A DNA stretch of 38,829 bases from Pirellulaceae bacterium (GTDB taxonomy: Bacteria > Planctomycetota > Planctomycetia > Pirellulales > Pirellulaceae). The position numbers and the translations under genes are program-made. The notes beneath the pieces were generated by a model. The model did not search any database. It saw only the letters and a list, made by a program, of their open reading frames with translations, and was not told the origin of the DNA. The stretch spans positions 1 through 38,829 of the forward strand of contig JAGFJK010000152.1 in assembly GCA_024102795.1 (NCBI GenBank), read 5' to 3'. Shown here one piece after another: positions 22,487-29,847 of this stretch (its first letter is position 1; every line of letters starts with the position of its first letter).

Positions 22487-23077
22487 TCAGTTTTTCGCCA
22501 AGCCGGATTGCGCAAAGTGCTGCCGAATGCGGTCCATCGCTGCTTCGTAACCGCGCCGCGACATTCTTAGTTCGGACTCCGTCTCCGTCCGATTCCGCTC
22601 CATCAAGGATTTGCAGACCTTCTGCAACTCGGGCGGCAGGGAAGCCATGACGCTGGCGACGCCTTCGACCAGCTCGTAGAGTTCGGCGTCGGACATGGGT
22701 GCGCTGCCGGTGCGCCGCTCAAGATCGGCATGAGAGATCGTCGCCCACAGCGGCGCTGGCGGGCCGTCCGCCTGCTCGATCTTCACCTCCAGCGACTGAA
22801 TCGCGGCGCTCGCCGGGCAGCGCTTGATCCGCCCCCGCTCGCGCACCAACATCTGCACGCCGGAAGTAACCACGCGAGCGATAAAGGTGTTGAGCGATCC
22901 GCGGGCGGGATCGAAGTGCTGGGCCTGGTTCAGCAGATGGAGAACCAGATCCTGCTCGACATCATCCTGATCCGAGCGACTGAAACCGGGCCGGCGAATG
23001 ATCTGCTTCGCCTTCACGCGGATGAGCGTCCGCGCATACTCCGTTACGACCTCATTGGCATGAAACGCCTTACGCAT
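22487..23077 (-). CDS. Sigma-70 family RNA polymerase sigma factor, phage-encoded
   Basis: A 196-residue short sigma factor of ECF-like size. Region 2 is SRSDQDDVEQDLVLHLLNQA, then FDPARGSLNTFIARVVTSGV, with the core-binding and -10 recognition helices. Region 4 is LPPELQKVCKSLMERNRTET, then RMSRRGYEAAMDRIRQHFA, a helix-turn-helix for the -35. Region 3 is missing. It could direct host RNA polymerase to the three shared promoter-like elements of the cassettes (11261, 12426, 13697), but this is only inference. The ATG at 23077 has AGGAGG upstream. It is the first gene of the minus-strand replication block. Confidence 0.85.
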   Translation of the reverse strand: MRKAFHANEVVTEYARTLIRVKAKQIIRRPGFSRSDQDDVEQDLVLHLLNQAQHFDPARGSLNTFIARVVTSGVQMLVRERGRIKRCPASAAIQSLEVKIEQADGPPAPLWATISHADLERRTGSAPMSDAELYELVEGVASVMASLPPELQKVCKSLMERNRTETESELRMSRRGYEAAMDRIRQHFAQSGLAKN

Positions 23078-23401
23078 GACTACCTCCTGCCGGAGGCAGC
23101 CACCCGAAGACGATCCATCGCTACGCGAAGAAAAACTGTGCCGCAGCCAAACGATTAGCCGCAGTTACAACACAGTCGCGAGGTATGACCGCCGGGTTAT
23201 GGCCTCTCGGCCGGAAGGGGCGTCACAACTCGTGTGGCAAAGCCACAAACCATGTGGCAACTGGAAATCCCGTGATTTAGGCGGCGAAGTCGGGCGAAAG
23301 TCTGCGCTGGCGCGCATCGCCAACTTCAGGCGGCATACATAACCCAGGGGTGGACGCGATGAGCGTCCACGTAGCTGTTCCCTTGGCGATGGTGCCGATA
23401 A
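23078..23401. promoter_or_regulatory. Divergent control region with palindromes
   Basis: This 324-base gap separates the minus-strand replication block from the plus-strand integration cassette and holds no supported gene. It contains TGTGGC-AAA-GCCACA (23233-23247) with a third half-site TGTGGC at 23253-23258, and GTGGACGC-GATGA-GCGTCCAC (23350-23370). Near the sigma factor ribosome binding site is CTGCC-GGA-GGCAG. These look like operator sites for a lysis-lysogeny type switch or for the divergent promoters. No clear -35/-10 pair was identified on either strand. Confidence 0.5.
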
Positions 23402-23653
23402 ATGCCTTCTGATGCTGTTCCCCGCGCCGGCGGTCTCACGCCCGACGAACGCCGTCGCCAAGTTGCCGCGATCCTCGCGCAAGGCGTCATTCGTCACCGC
23501 CGCGTCGCCCAACTGGCCGAAATCGGCCGCTCCTCTCCACCTCGCGAAACGGGCCTTGAGGTTGTCTCGGAAACGAGGCTCTCTGTGTCCGTGGGTCTCG
23601 CCGATACCGCGCGAGACCTGGAATGCGAGGTGAACGATGGACGAAACGCGTGA
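23402..23653 (+). CDS. Small protein of recombinase cassette, paralogue 1
   Basis: An 83-residue protein, first gene of the integration cassette. Its core LTPDERRRQVAAILAQGVIR matches the next small gene (SCLAAILARGLIRVR), so the two share a short helical motif and are likely paralogues. Function is unknown. Similar small genes precede DUF2924 and recombinase genes elsewhere, as far as I know. The start is ATG 23402 with a weak ribosome binding site. Its stop overlaps the next gene by 17 bases. Confidence 0.6.
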   Translation: MPSDAVPRAGGLTPDERRRQVAAILAQGVIRHRRVAQLAEIGRSSPPRETGLEVVSETRLSVSVGLADTARDLECEVNDGRNA

Positions 23654-23837
23654 GAGTTGTCTTGCCGCAATCCTGGCCCGTGGACTGATTCGCGTTCGGC
23701 AGCGTGCCGAACGGACGGGCACTTGGACGCTGCAAGGCGACGACCAACCCCAACCGACCGCTGCCGACGCATCCACGGGCGATCATCCGCCCGCGGACCA
23801 ACTGGCAACGGGCAGCGAGCAAGGAGAACAGCAATGA
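23637..23837 (+). CDS. Small protein of recombinase cassette, paralogue 2
   Basis: A 66-residue protein, ATG 23637 after GAGGTG. It begins MDETRESCLAAILARGLIRV, the same helix as its neighbour, and then becomes Gln, Pro and Thr rich with an acidic end. It overlaps the DUF2924 gene by 4 bases. No function is known; the pairing with recombinase genes suggests a role in control of site-specific recombination. Confidence 0.6.
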   Translation: MDETRESCLAAILARGLIRVRQRAERTGTWTLQGDDQPQPTAADASTGDHPPADQLATGSEQGEQQ

Positions 23838-24319
23838 ACAAGTCTGTGGCGGCCGACGTGGCTCGGCTCGAAAAGATGTCAGTCAACCAACTCGCCAAGC
23901 GCTTTGAAGAGGTCTTCGGCGAGCAGTGCCGAAGCCGGCACAAGCGCTACTTGATCCGCCGCATCGCGTGGCGGCTGCAAGCCAACGCGGAAGGTGGCCT
24001 CAGCGAGCGCGCCCGCGAACGTGCCGATGAGTTGGCCAACGACGCGGAAATCCGTGTCACGCCCCCGCGCGAGAAGAAAGCGACGAACGACCCGCAACCA
24101 ACCACGATCAAGATGGAGTCGGGCCGCGACGCCCGCCTGCCGCCGCCGGGCAATTGGATCGAGCGCGATTACAAAGGAAGAACGATTCGCGTGCTGGTCG
24201 TGGTTGACGGCTTTGAATACGAGGGCGAACGCTATCGGTCGCTTTCGGCCATCGCCAAGGCGGTCACCGGCTCGCACGTCAACGGCTATCTGTTCTTTCG
24301 ACTTTGGAGGGACAAATGA
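23834..24319 (+). CDS. DUF2924 family protein
   Basis: A 161-residue protein. Its N-terminal half has VARLEKMSVNQLAKRFEEVF and SRHKRYLIRRIAWRLQAN; its C-terminal part has RTIRVLVVVDGFEYEGERYR and SLSAIAKAVTGSHVNGYLFF. This is the DUF2924 pattern. DUF2924 genes occur next to large serine recombinases in many bacteria and are probably part of the same element, maybe in DNA binding or recombination control. The end overlaps the recombinase ATG. The start at 23834 has AAGGAG eight to nine bases before it. Confidence 0.85.
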   Translation: MNKSVAADVARLEKMSVNQLAKRFEEVFGEQCRSRHKRYLIRRIAWRLQANAEGGLSERARERADELANDAEIRVTPPREKKATNDPQPTTIKMESGRDARLPPPGNWIERDYKGRTIRVLVVVDGFEYEGERYRSLSAIAKAVTGSHVNGYLFFRLWRDK

Positions 24320-25881
24320 GCCGCAAACAAAAGAAACCTACGTCGCCCGTCATTCGCTGCGCGATCTACACCCGCAAGTCGTGCGAAGAGGGCCTCGAAC
24401 TGGAGTTCAATTCGCTCGACGCCCAACGCGAATCGGGTGAGGCGTTCATTGCCAGCCAGCAGCACGAAGGCTGGGTCTGTTTGCCAGAGCATTACGACGA
24501 TGGCGGGTTCTCCGGCGGCAGCATGGACCGCCCGGCGCTCAACCGCCTGCTGGCGGACATCGCGGCGGGCAAGGTCGACTGCGTGGTGGTCTACAAGGTT
24601 GACCGCCTCAGCCGCTCGTTGCTCGACTTCGCCCGCATTATGGAAACGTTCGACAAGAACGGTGCCTCGTTCGTCTCGGTCACGCAGCAATTCAACACGA
24701 CCCATTCGATGGGCCGGTTGACCCTCAACATCTTGCTGTCGTTCGCGCAGTTCGAGCGAGAGATCATCGGCGAGCGCATCCGCGACAAGATCGCGGCGCA
24801 GCGCCGCAAGGGGAAATGGGCAGGCGGCGTTCCCGTGCTAGGGTACGACGTGGACCGCACCAACCCCAGCGCGAAACTTGTCGTCAATGCGGAGGAAGCC
24901 GTTCGGGTGCGGCGGATTTTCAGTCTGTACCTGGAACTCGGTTCGCTGCTGCCGGTGGTCGAGGAAATGACGCGACGGGGTTGGTGCAACAAATCGTGGA
25001 CGACGAAGAAGGGAGCGGCGCGCGGCGGGCGACCGTTCGATAAATGTTCGGTTCACGCGCTGCTGACCAACCCCATCTATATCGGCAAGATCAAGCACAA
25101 GACCGACGTTTACGACGGCGAACACGAGACGATCATCGACGCCGAAGTGTTTGAGAAAGTCCAGGCGACGCTTCAAAAGAACGCACGTGGTCAGGGGAAC
25201 CACCTGATCAACAAGTACGGCGCGCTGCTCAAGGGTCTGCTACATTGCCAAGCCTGCGGGCAGACGATGGTGCATACCTTCACCGGTCGCGGATCGAAAC
25301 GCTACCGCTACTACACCTGCGTGAAGGCGATCAAGAGCGGCTGGAAGACGTGCCCCACGAAGTCGCTCCCCGCCGCCGAGATCGAAGCCGCCGTGGTCGA
25401 GCAGATTCGCTGCATCGCGCATGACGCCGATCTGCGGGGCGAGGTGTTGCGACAGGCCCGTTCGGCGGCCGACGACGAGTTGGCCGAACTGGGCACGCAG
25501 CAACGCCAACTCGAACGCCAACTTGGCCGCGACCACGCCGAGATTTGCCGGCTGGCCGTGTCGCCCGAACCCAGCAGCGCCACCACCGCCCGCATCGCCG
25601 ACCTGCACGAACGCGTCGCGCGGGCGGAACAGCAATTGTCGAAGGTCCGAAATCGCGTTGGCGAAATCGAACGGCAGCAGATTGACGCGGGCGACGTAAC
25701 TGCCGCGTTCGCCGACTTCGACAACGTCTGGAACGCTTTGAGTTCGCGCGAGCAGGCCCAGGTCATTTCCCTTCTGGTATCGCGCATCGAGTTCGACGCG
25801 AGCGATAGCACCATCGCCATTTCCTTCCACCCCTCGGCCATCAAAACGCTGGCCGAAGGCAACGCCGAGGACGCCGCATGA
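24316..25881 (+). CDS. Large serine recombinase
   Basis: A 521-residue recombinase. The N-terminal resolvase domain has catalytic Ser22 in CAIYTRKSCEEG, EFNSLDAQRESGEAF, VVYKVDRLSRSLLDF and FAQFEREIIGERIRDK. The recombinase domain follows (GKWAGGVPVLGYDVD, LLTNPIYIGKIKHK). A zinc ribbon domain has CQACGQTM and YYTCVKAIKSGWKTCP. A coiled coil rich in Glu/Gln/Arg and the end HPSAIKTLAEG finish it. It cuts and rejoins DNA through the serine and should integrate and excise the prophage or a genomic island. The ATG at 24316 follows GGAGG and overlaps the DUF2924 stop. The attachment sites are not visible. Confidence 0.95.
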   Translation: MSRKQKKPTSPVIRCAIYTRKSCEEGLELEFNSLDAQRESGEAFIASQQHEGWVCLPEHYDDGGFSGGSMDRPALNRLLADIAAGKVDCVVVYKVDRLSRSLLDFARIMETFDKNGASFVSVTQQFNTTHSMGRLTLNILLSFAQFEREIIGERIRDKIAAQRRKGKWAGGVPVLGYDVDRTNPSAKLVVNAEEAVRVRRIFSLYLELGSLLPVVEEMTRRGWCNKSWTTKKGAARGGRPFDKCSVHALLTNPIYIGKIKHKTDVYDGEHETIIDAEVFEKVQATLQKNARGQGNHLINKYGALLKGLLHCQACGQTMVHTFTGRGSKRYRYYTCVKAIKSGWKTCPTKSLPAAEIEAAVVEQIRCIAHDADLRGEVLRQARSAADDELAELGTQQRQLERQLGRDHAEICRLAVSPEPSSATTARIADLHERVARAEQQLSKVRNRVGEIERQQIDAGDVTAAFADFDNVWNALSSREQAQVISLLVSRIEFDASDSTIAISFHPSAIKTLAEGNAEDAA

Positions 25882-26282
25882 TCACCATCAAACGCAAGGT
25901 CCAACTCACACGCGAGGCCCACGGCCGCCGGCGCGTCGCCGCCGCAACGCCCGCAGCGCCGCCCGTTGAAGCCGGCCGCGTCCCTCGCATTTCGCGCCTC
26001 ATGGCGCTCGCCATTCGCCTGGAACGCCTGCTGCTCACGGGCGAGGTTTCCGACGTGATGGAATTGGCCCGCCTGGGGCACGTCACCCAGCCCCGCATGT
26101 CGCAGATCCTGAACCTCACGCTCCTGGCCCCCGACATCCAAGAGGAACTCCTCTTCCTCCCACGCCTCACCGCCGGCAAGGCAGCGATCCACGAGAAGTT
26201 GCTACGCCCCCTCGTCGCCCAATCCGACTGGAACACGCAGCGACAAATGTGGGATCGAATCAAACAGCGGTCACAGCAATAA
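25878..26282 (+). CDS. Recombinase-linked helix-turn-helix-like protein
   Basis: A 134-residue protein overlapping the recombinase by 4 bases. The first 40 residues are basic and Ala/Pro-rich. The rest includes SRLMALAIRLERLLLTGEVS, LARLGHVTQPRMSQILNLTL, and LAPDIQEELLFLP. The part LARLGHVTQPRMSQILNL reads like a helix-turn-helix (first helix, turn at Gly, second helix with Arg and Gln). It resembles the short partner genes found after DUF2924/recombinase pairs; it might guide excision versus integration. Function is inferred from context only. Confidence 0.65.
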   Translation: MITIKRKVQLTREAHGRRRVAAATPAAPPVEAGRVPRISRLMALAIRLERLLLTGEVSDVMELARLGHVTQPRMSQILNLTLLAPDIQEELLFLPRLTAGKAAIHEKLLRPLVAQSDWNTQRQMWDRIKQRSQQ

Positions 26283-26312
26283 ACTACGCAAGATCATTGA
26301 TTGCAACGACTT

Positions 26313-26377
26313 ATGGCGTTTACTCTGGCGTTGCGAAATAAACGCCATTGACAAACGCTCCCATCGCGTGATACAAA
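26313..26377 (+). promoter_or_regulatory. Palindromic, nearly leaderless promoter of the three-gene operon
   Basis: ATGGCGTTTA (26313-26322) and TAAACGCCAT (26339-26348) form a perfect 10-base inverted repeat with a 16-base spacer. A second TGGCGTT lies at 26326. A consensus TTGACA (26348-26353) follows with TACAAA at 26372-26377 as -10 (spacer 18; ATACAA gives 17). Transcription would start within a few bases of the ATG at 26385. The operator-like palindrome abuts the -35, so a repressor is likely. Confidence 0.7.
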
Positions 26378-26384
26378 TTCACGC

Positions 26385-27551
26385 ATGAGCGGCGATGATT
26401 CCAAGACGACCGATACCATCCCTCGCGCTTCAATTGCGCAAATCCTGGGGGTACTCGGATATCTGGCCTCGGTCGAAAAGTCGAGCTTTGATTTGGTTCG
26501 GCGACAGCTCTATGCACTTTCCGGTCGCAGATCTCCTGCGTCAGCAACCGCGCTTTGGACTGTCGCGAGGGATGTCCTCACGGAACTCAATCGTCTTGGA
26601 TTGGCGACTATTGGAACGCTGCCGCGCCGCCGGTCGGATGTTGATCGATTGCGCGAATCGCCGTGCGAGATAACTGCTGCCGGAAAGGAACTCGCTCAGG
26701 TTCAGGCGGCAAAGTCTGGGCAGGCGTATGACACGTTACTCGTCGCATGGCTGAACTCGCACCCCTACTTTCGGTCGTTGATTTGCCGCATCCTTGCCGC
26801 CCCGCTTTACGTTCCAGACGTAACCAGTGCTTCGCAGATCGGCGCAAGTCGAGCTGCCGCAGAATTGGGGACTCACGTTCTGCGTAACTGCCTGGATCGG
26901 CTCGTCAATGTCGATTTTGCCGCGTCGAAAGTTGCAGTGTTTGAGCAATCGATGCGTCGCCGCGCGAGTGAGATCGAAAAGCCACTTGCGTCGCCGGACG
27001 TTGACAGCAAAAAACTGGTCGATCTCGTCCAAGACTCGATGGTCATTCCGTCTCTGTTAGAAGCTGAGCAATTGGCAATAGATGGCGTGACCTTCCAGCA
27101 TCTCTTGAAGATCGCGGGAGAATTTTTCGCTGGGGCTTCAACTACGTCACACCCAGACTTTAGTGGTCGTGTTGTCTTTTCGACTTGCGACTTCCTCCCC
27201 ACTCCCACCGTTGACGCCAGCAGCAAGTCCACGGTGGTTCAACACCACGGGGGCGCTTTCGCCAAGCCTCGATTCGCCGACGCACTAACAGCGGCATACT
27301 CGCGGATCGCAGGCAATTCTGGCGGTTATGCGGACGCCTATGCGCTGCGTGCAATCGTTTGCGTTGAATTGCGGGTTCAACCTCCCGTCTTTGCAACCTG
27401 CCTGAAAGACATCATTTCCGCTGGAGAAGCGGCAGATCCTGTCGTCTACACCGAACTACCGTTCACGCCGCCGCCGCAAGGCGAGGCTTATGTCGAAGTC
27501 GGAGGCCGACGGATCGGCAGGCTCAAACTCAAGTCAACAAGGGGAGCATGA
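26385..27551 (+). CDS. Defence-island protein of unknown family, first gene of a three-gene operon
   Basis: A 388-residue protein I do not recognise. The first 110 residues look like a winged-helix DNA-binding domain: IAQILGVLGYLASVEKSSFD, RDVLTELNRLGLATIGTLPR with a TLPRRRSDVD wing, and a following helix. The rest is mixed alpha-beta, including a VPDVTSASQIGASRAAAELG part and a C-terminal strand-rich section with YVEVGGRRIGRLKLKS at the end. No catalytic motif is evident. Codon use and base composition look less GC-biased than in the phage genes. It is six bases from the ATPase gene. It could be a specificity or sensor subunit for the ATPase and nuclease. Confidence 0.75.
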   Translation: MSGDDSKTTDTIPRASIAQILGVLGYLASVEKSSFDLVRRQLYALSGRRSPASATALWTVARDVLTELNRLGLATIGTLPRRRSDVDRLRESPCEITAAGKELAQVQAAKSGQAYDTLLVAWLNSHPYFRSLICRILAAPLYVPDVTSASQIGASRAAAELGTHVLRNCLDRLVNVDFAASKVAVFEQSMRRRASEIEKPLASPDVDSKKLVDLVQDSMVIPSLLEAEQLAIDGVTFQHLLKIAGEFFAGASTTSHPDFSGRVVFSTCDFLPTPTVDASSKSTVVQHHGGAFAKPRFADALTAAYSRIAGNSGGYADAYALRAIVCVELRVQPPVFATCLKDIISAGEAADPVVYTELPFTPPPQGEAYVEVGGRRIGRLKLKSTRGA

Positions 27552-27557
27552 ACCAAC

Positions 27558-28865
27558 ATGGCCATCAAGTCATTTCTGCAAACGAAGTACGGTCTCAATC
27601 AGAACCCGTTCCCTGGCAACGCGACCTACGGCGAAGATACACAGCGCGTGTACGTTCCTGAGATGTTCAGGACGGAGCGAACCGAATTCTTGCGAAAGTT
27701 CGTCCTTGCTCCGCTCGAGAACGGCCAGCCGTTGATCGGCGCAGTATGGTCCGTAGTGCCCGGCGACCCTGAGGCGCGCGGCTTCGGCAAATCGACCTTA
27801 ATGGGCGAAGAGGCGAAGCTCATCAATCGGGACTTCGGTCGCCAGACGCTCATCGACCTCGGTGTCTCGCCAGAGGATGCTGACGAGAATCCAATTCTGG
27901 CCAGCTACGTCTCGTTCAACGTCAAGGCTCAGGGCGGCATCGCAAGTATGGACGCTGCGGCGTTTCACCTTACCCGCTTCATGTTGCGTAGCGAACATGA
28001 GCGTGGCCAGAGCGTTCATCAATGTCTGCGGGAACTCGCCGCAGCCAAACTCGTCGCCGAGGGAAAGGCAACCGAGGGAAATGAAGCTGATGCCATCGTT
28101 GAGGCCATCCGCGAGCGATTTCGCAAATTGGCCGGCGCAATCGACATTCGCAACCTGCTCGAAGACTACCTGTTTCATCTCGCTTCGGATGATAGCGAGG
28201 CGTTGCAAAGGTTCCTGGCCGACGATGTGGGAACTTGGCATCACGACCGAAACGGATTGAAGTACCTGCAACTGTTTGTCGCCTTTGCGGAGTTGGCAGG
28301 CATCAAGCACATCACTTTCTTCATCGACCAAGTCGAGGACTTCACGGCAAGCGCCGGCACCGCCAAACTGCAGAAGAACGTGAAAATCATTCGAGACGCT
28401 CTGATCGAGACAGAGCCATTTGCTTCGACCGGCTCCTTCGTGTTTCAGTTTCACCCTGACGCTTACGAGCGCCTGCGCGATGCCTGGCTCCATGAGGACA
28501 TGCGTTCGCTCGAATGGGACGATCCGCTGAACGCACCGTATGTGGTCGTGTTGAAGGGACTGGAAACCTTTGAGTCGGCGAAGTTGCTCGCAGAACGCTG
28601 CCTCAATCACGAGGCATTCGTCGCGTCGCGGCCCGAGGGTGGAATTAGCCCGTTTACCGAAGGCGGCCTCCGCAAGGTGTGGGAAGCGACTCGGCCGAGG
28701 CCGCGCTGGTTTCTACGTGTGCTTCATGACTTGTTGCAGTTGGGGAACACGAATCGCGAGGACGTTCTCGACGAGGCCTTCGTCGTGCCCAAGCTCGAAC
28801 GGCTTAGCGCGGACGCTCGGACCATCGAACCGGCGACTGGAAGTGGCGATGATCGGCTTGCGTAG
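27558..28865 (+). CDS. P-loop ATPase of the three-gene operon
   Basis: A 435-residue ATPase. It begins KYGLNQNPFPGNATYG, an Asn-Pro-Phe start also seen in TniB/ExeA/Orc-type ATPases. An extended P-loop GDPEARGFGKST (residues 69-80) and the Walker B strand HITFFIDQVEDF (Asp257, Glu260) are clear. Helices between them include ILASYVSFNVKAQGG, and a FVFQFHPDAYERLRDAW region follows Walker B, consistent with a sensor. The C-terminal part ends GSGDDRLA. It is six bases from the upstream gene and nine bases from the nuclease, so a complex is likely. It may sense or translocate on DNA. No known defence ATPase family is recognised. Confidence 0.85.
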   Translation: MAIKSFLQTKYGLNQNPFPGNATYGEDTQRVYVPEMFRTERTEFLRKFVLAPLENGQPLIGAVWSVVPGDPEARGFGKSTLMGEEAKLINRDFGRQTLIDLGVSPEDADENPILASYVSFNVKAQGGIASMDAAAFHLTRFMLRSEHERGQSVHQCLRELAAAKLVAEGKATEGNEADAIVEAIRERFRKLAGAIDIRNLLEDYLFHLASDDSEALQRFLADDVGTWHHDRNGLKYLQLFVAFAELAGIKHITFFIDQVEDFTASAGTAKLQKNVKIIRDALIETEPFASTGSFVFQFHPDAYERLRDAWLHEDMRSLEWDDPLNAPYVVVLKGLETFESAKLLAERCLNHEAFVASRPEGGISPFTEGGLRKVWEATRPRPRWFLRVLHDLLQLGNTNREDVLDEAFVVPKLERLSADARTIEPATGSGDDRLA

Positions 28866-28874
28866 GAGCCCGCA

Positions 28875-29681
28875 ATGTGGTGGACGCAACCTCGATCAAA
28901 CGACTTCAAGCCGTCGTTGCCAGCGAATCTGCTTGACGTACTACTGCGCGCACACGCGGTTGTTGAGGTCGGTGGGCTGAGCGGCACTGGGCCGGATCGC
29001 GGTCGAAACTTTGAAAAACTCTTCTATACGATCTGCGAGCGTCGCAAGGTAAGCTTGTCCGAGCGGGCGGGCGCTCGAACGCTCGGTGGGCGACGAAGCG
29101 CGTCCGGCTTCAACCATGAAGTGGATGGGGCGTCGCGCGGCATATCGGCCTCGACGATGTGGGAGCTAAAGCACCTCAGCACACCGCTCGAGAAGAACGA
29201 GCTTCTGATCTTCAACGGCAAGGCGCTGGATTTTCTTCATGGAGGCGACGCGCTAACGGCAAAGATGCCGCTACGTCGCTTCTTGCTGTCGGGCGGCAAC
29301 ATACGCGACGATTGCCGAAGGTTCGCCATCCTATGGGGAATCTGCGTCATCGAGCCTGGTCGCCTGCCGTTTCCCATCATCTATGAGGCAGTCAGTCGTG
29401 GGATTGCCGCAGACCTGAGCGACGCCGACAAAGATGCAGTTCGCTACCGGTCCCCCTGGGCATTTCGCACTCTCCAGGATTCGGTCACGGAGCTTGCAAA
29501 GCGAGTTGCCGATCAGGCCTCAGCGCCGCAGTCAGTACCGCCGCTGGATCGAAGGGTCAGCGAGCTTCTGGACATTCAGGAGCAGATCGGCGTCGAAGTA
29601 CTTGATAGTCTCGATGACCAATGGCCGGACTGGGCCGAGGACTTGGCGGAAGAGACCTGGAAGGAAGTCGGCGGCTGGTAG
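28875..29681 (+). CDS. PD-(D/E)XK nuclease of the three-gene operon
   Basis: A 268-residue protein with a PD-(D/E)XK-like nuclease core: Glu47 in GRNFEKLFYTIC, Asp84 in NHEVDGASRG, and Glu97-x-Lys99 in TMWELKHL. The spacing (Asp, 12 residues, E-x-K) fits restriction endonuclease folds. A helix (KNELLIFNGKALDFLHG) and a C-terminal helical domain (QIGVEVLDSLDDQWPDWAED) follow. The nuclease is probably the effector of the operon and may cut phage DNA when the ATPase is active. A methylase partner is not in this operon. A hairpin at 29718 follows. Confidence 0.82.
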   Translation: MWWTQPRSNDFKPSLPANLLDVLLRAHAVVEVGGLSGTGPDRGRNFEKLFYTICERRKVSLSERAGARTLGGRRSASGFNHEVDGASRGISASTMWELKHLSTPLEKNELLIFNGKALDFLHGGDALTAKMPLRRFLLSGGNIRDDCRRFAILWGICVIEPGRLPFPIIYEAVSRGIAADLSDADKDAVRYRSPWAFRTLQDSVTELAKRVADQASAPQSVPPLDRRVSELLDIQEQIGVEVLDSLDDQWPDWAEDLAEETWKEVGGW

Positions 29682-29717
29682 CGATATGACGCAACGCTAG
29701 AAATATCATCATGTTAC

Positions 29718-29737
29718 GCTGCGATTGGCGTCGCAGC
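29718..29737 (+). terminator. Perfect hairpin after the three-gene operon
   Basis: GCGTCGCAGC pairs with the preceding strand: GCTGCGA-TTGGCG-TCGCAGC is a 7-pair stem. It sits 37 bases after the nuclease stop. There is no T-run, so it is either a weak terminator or an operator site in the following promoter. Confidence 0.4.
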
Positions 29738-29766
29738 TTGTGCGAGCATGACTGCGGGGTTATGAT
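29738..29766 (+). promoter_or_regulatory. Predicted promoter for the type I RM operon
   Basis: TTGTGC (29738-29743) and TATGAT (29761-29766) are separated by 17 bases. It lies about 80 bases before the HsdR start. The leader includes GGCGTTTA at 29781, related to the repeats upstream of 26385. Confidence 0.45.
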
Positions 29767-29847
29767 TCTCAGGAGTGTTCGGCGTTTAGTTTACGCGAGC
29801 GCCGCCAGGAGGGCGTGCGAAACACAAGTCATTGCCAAGGGGCGAAC

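Noticed and set aside
26283-26384. Right attachment site of the prophage
   Set aside because: The place after the recombinase cassette is plausible, but no matching repeat is visible because the left end of the element is outside the window.
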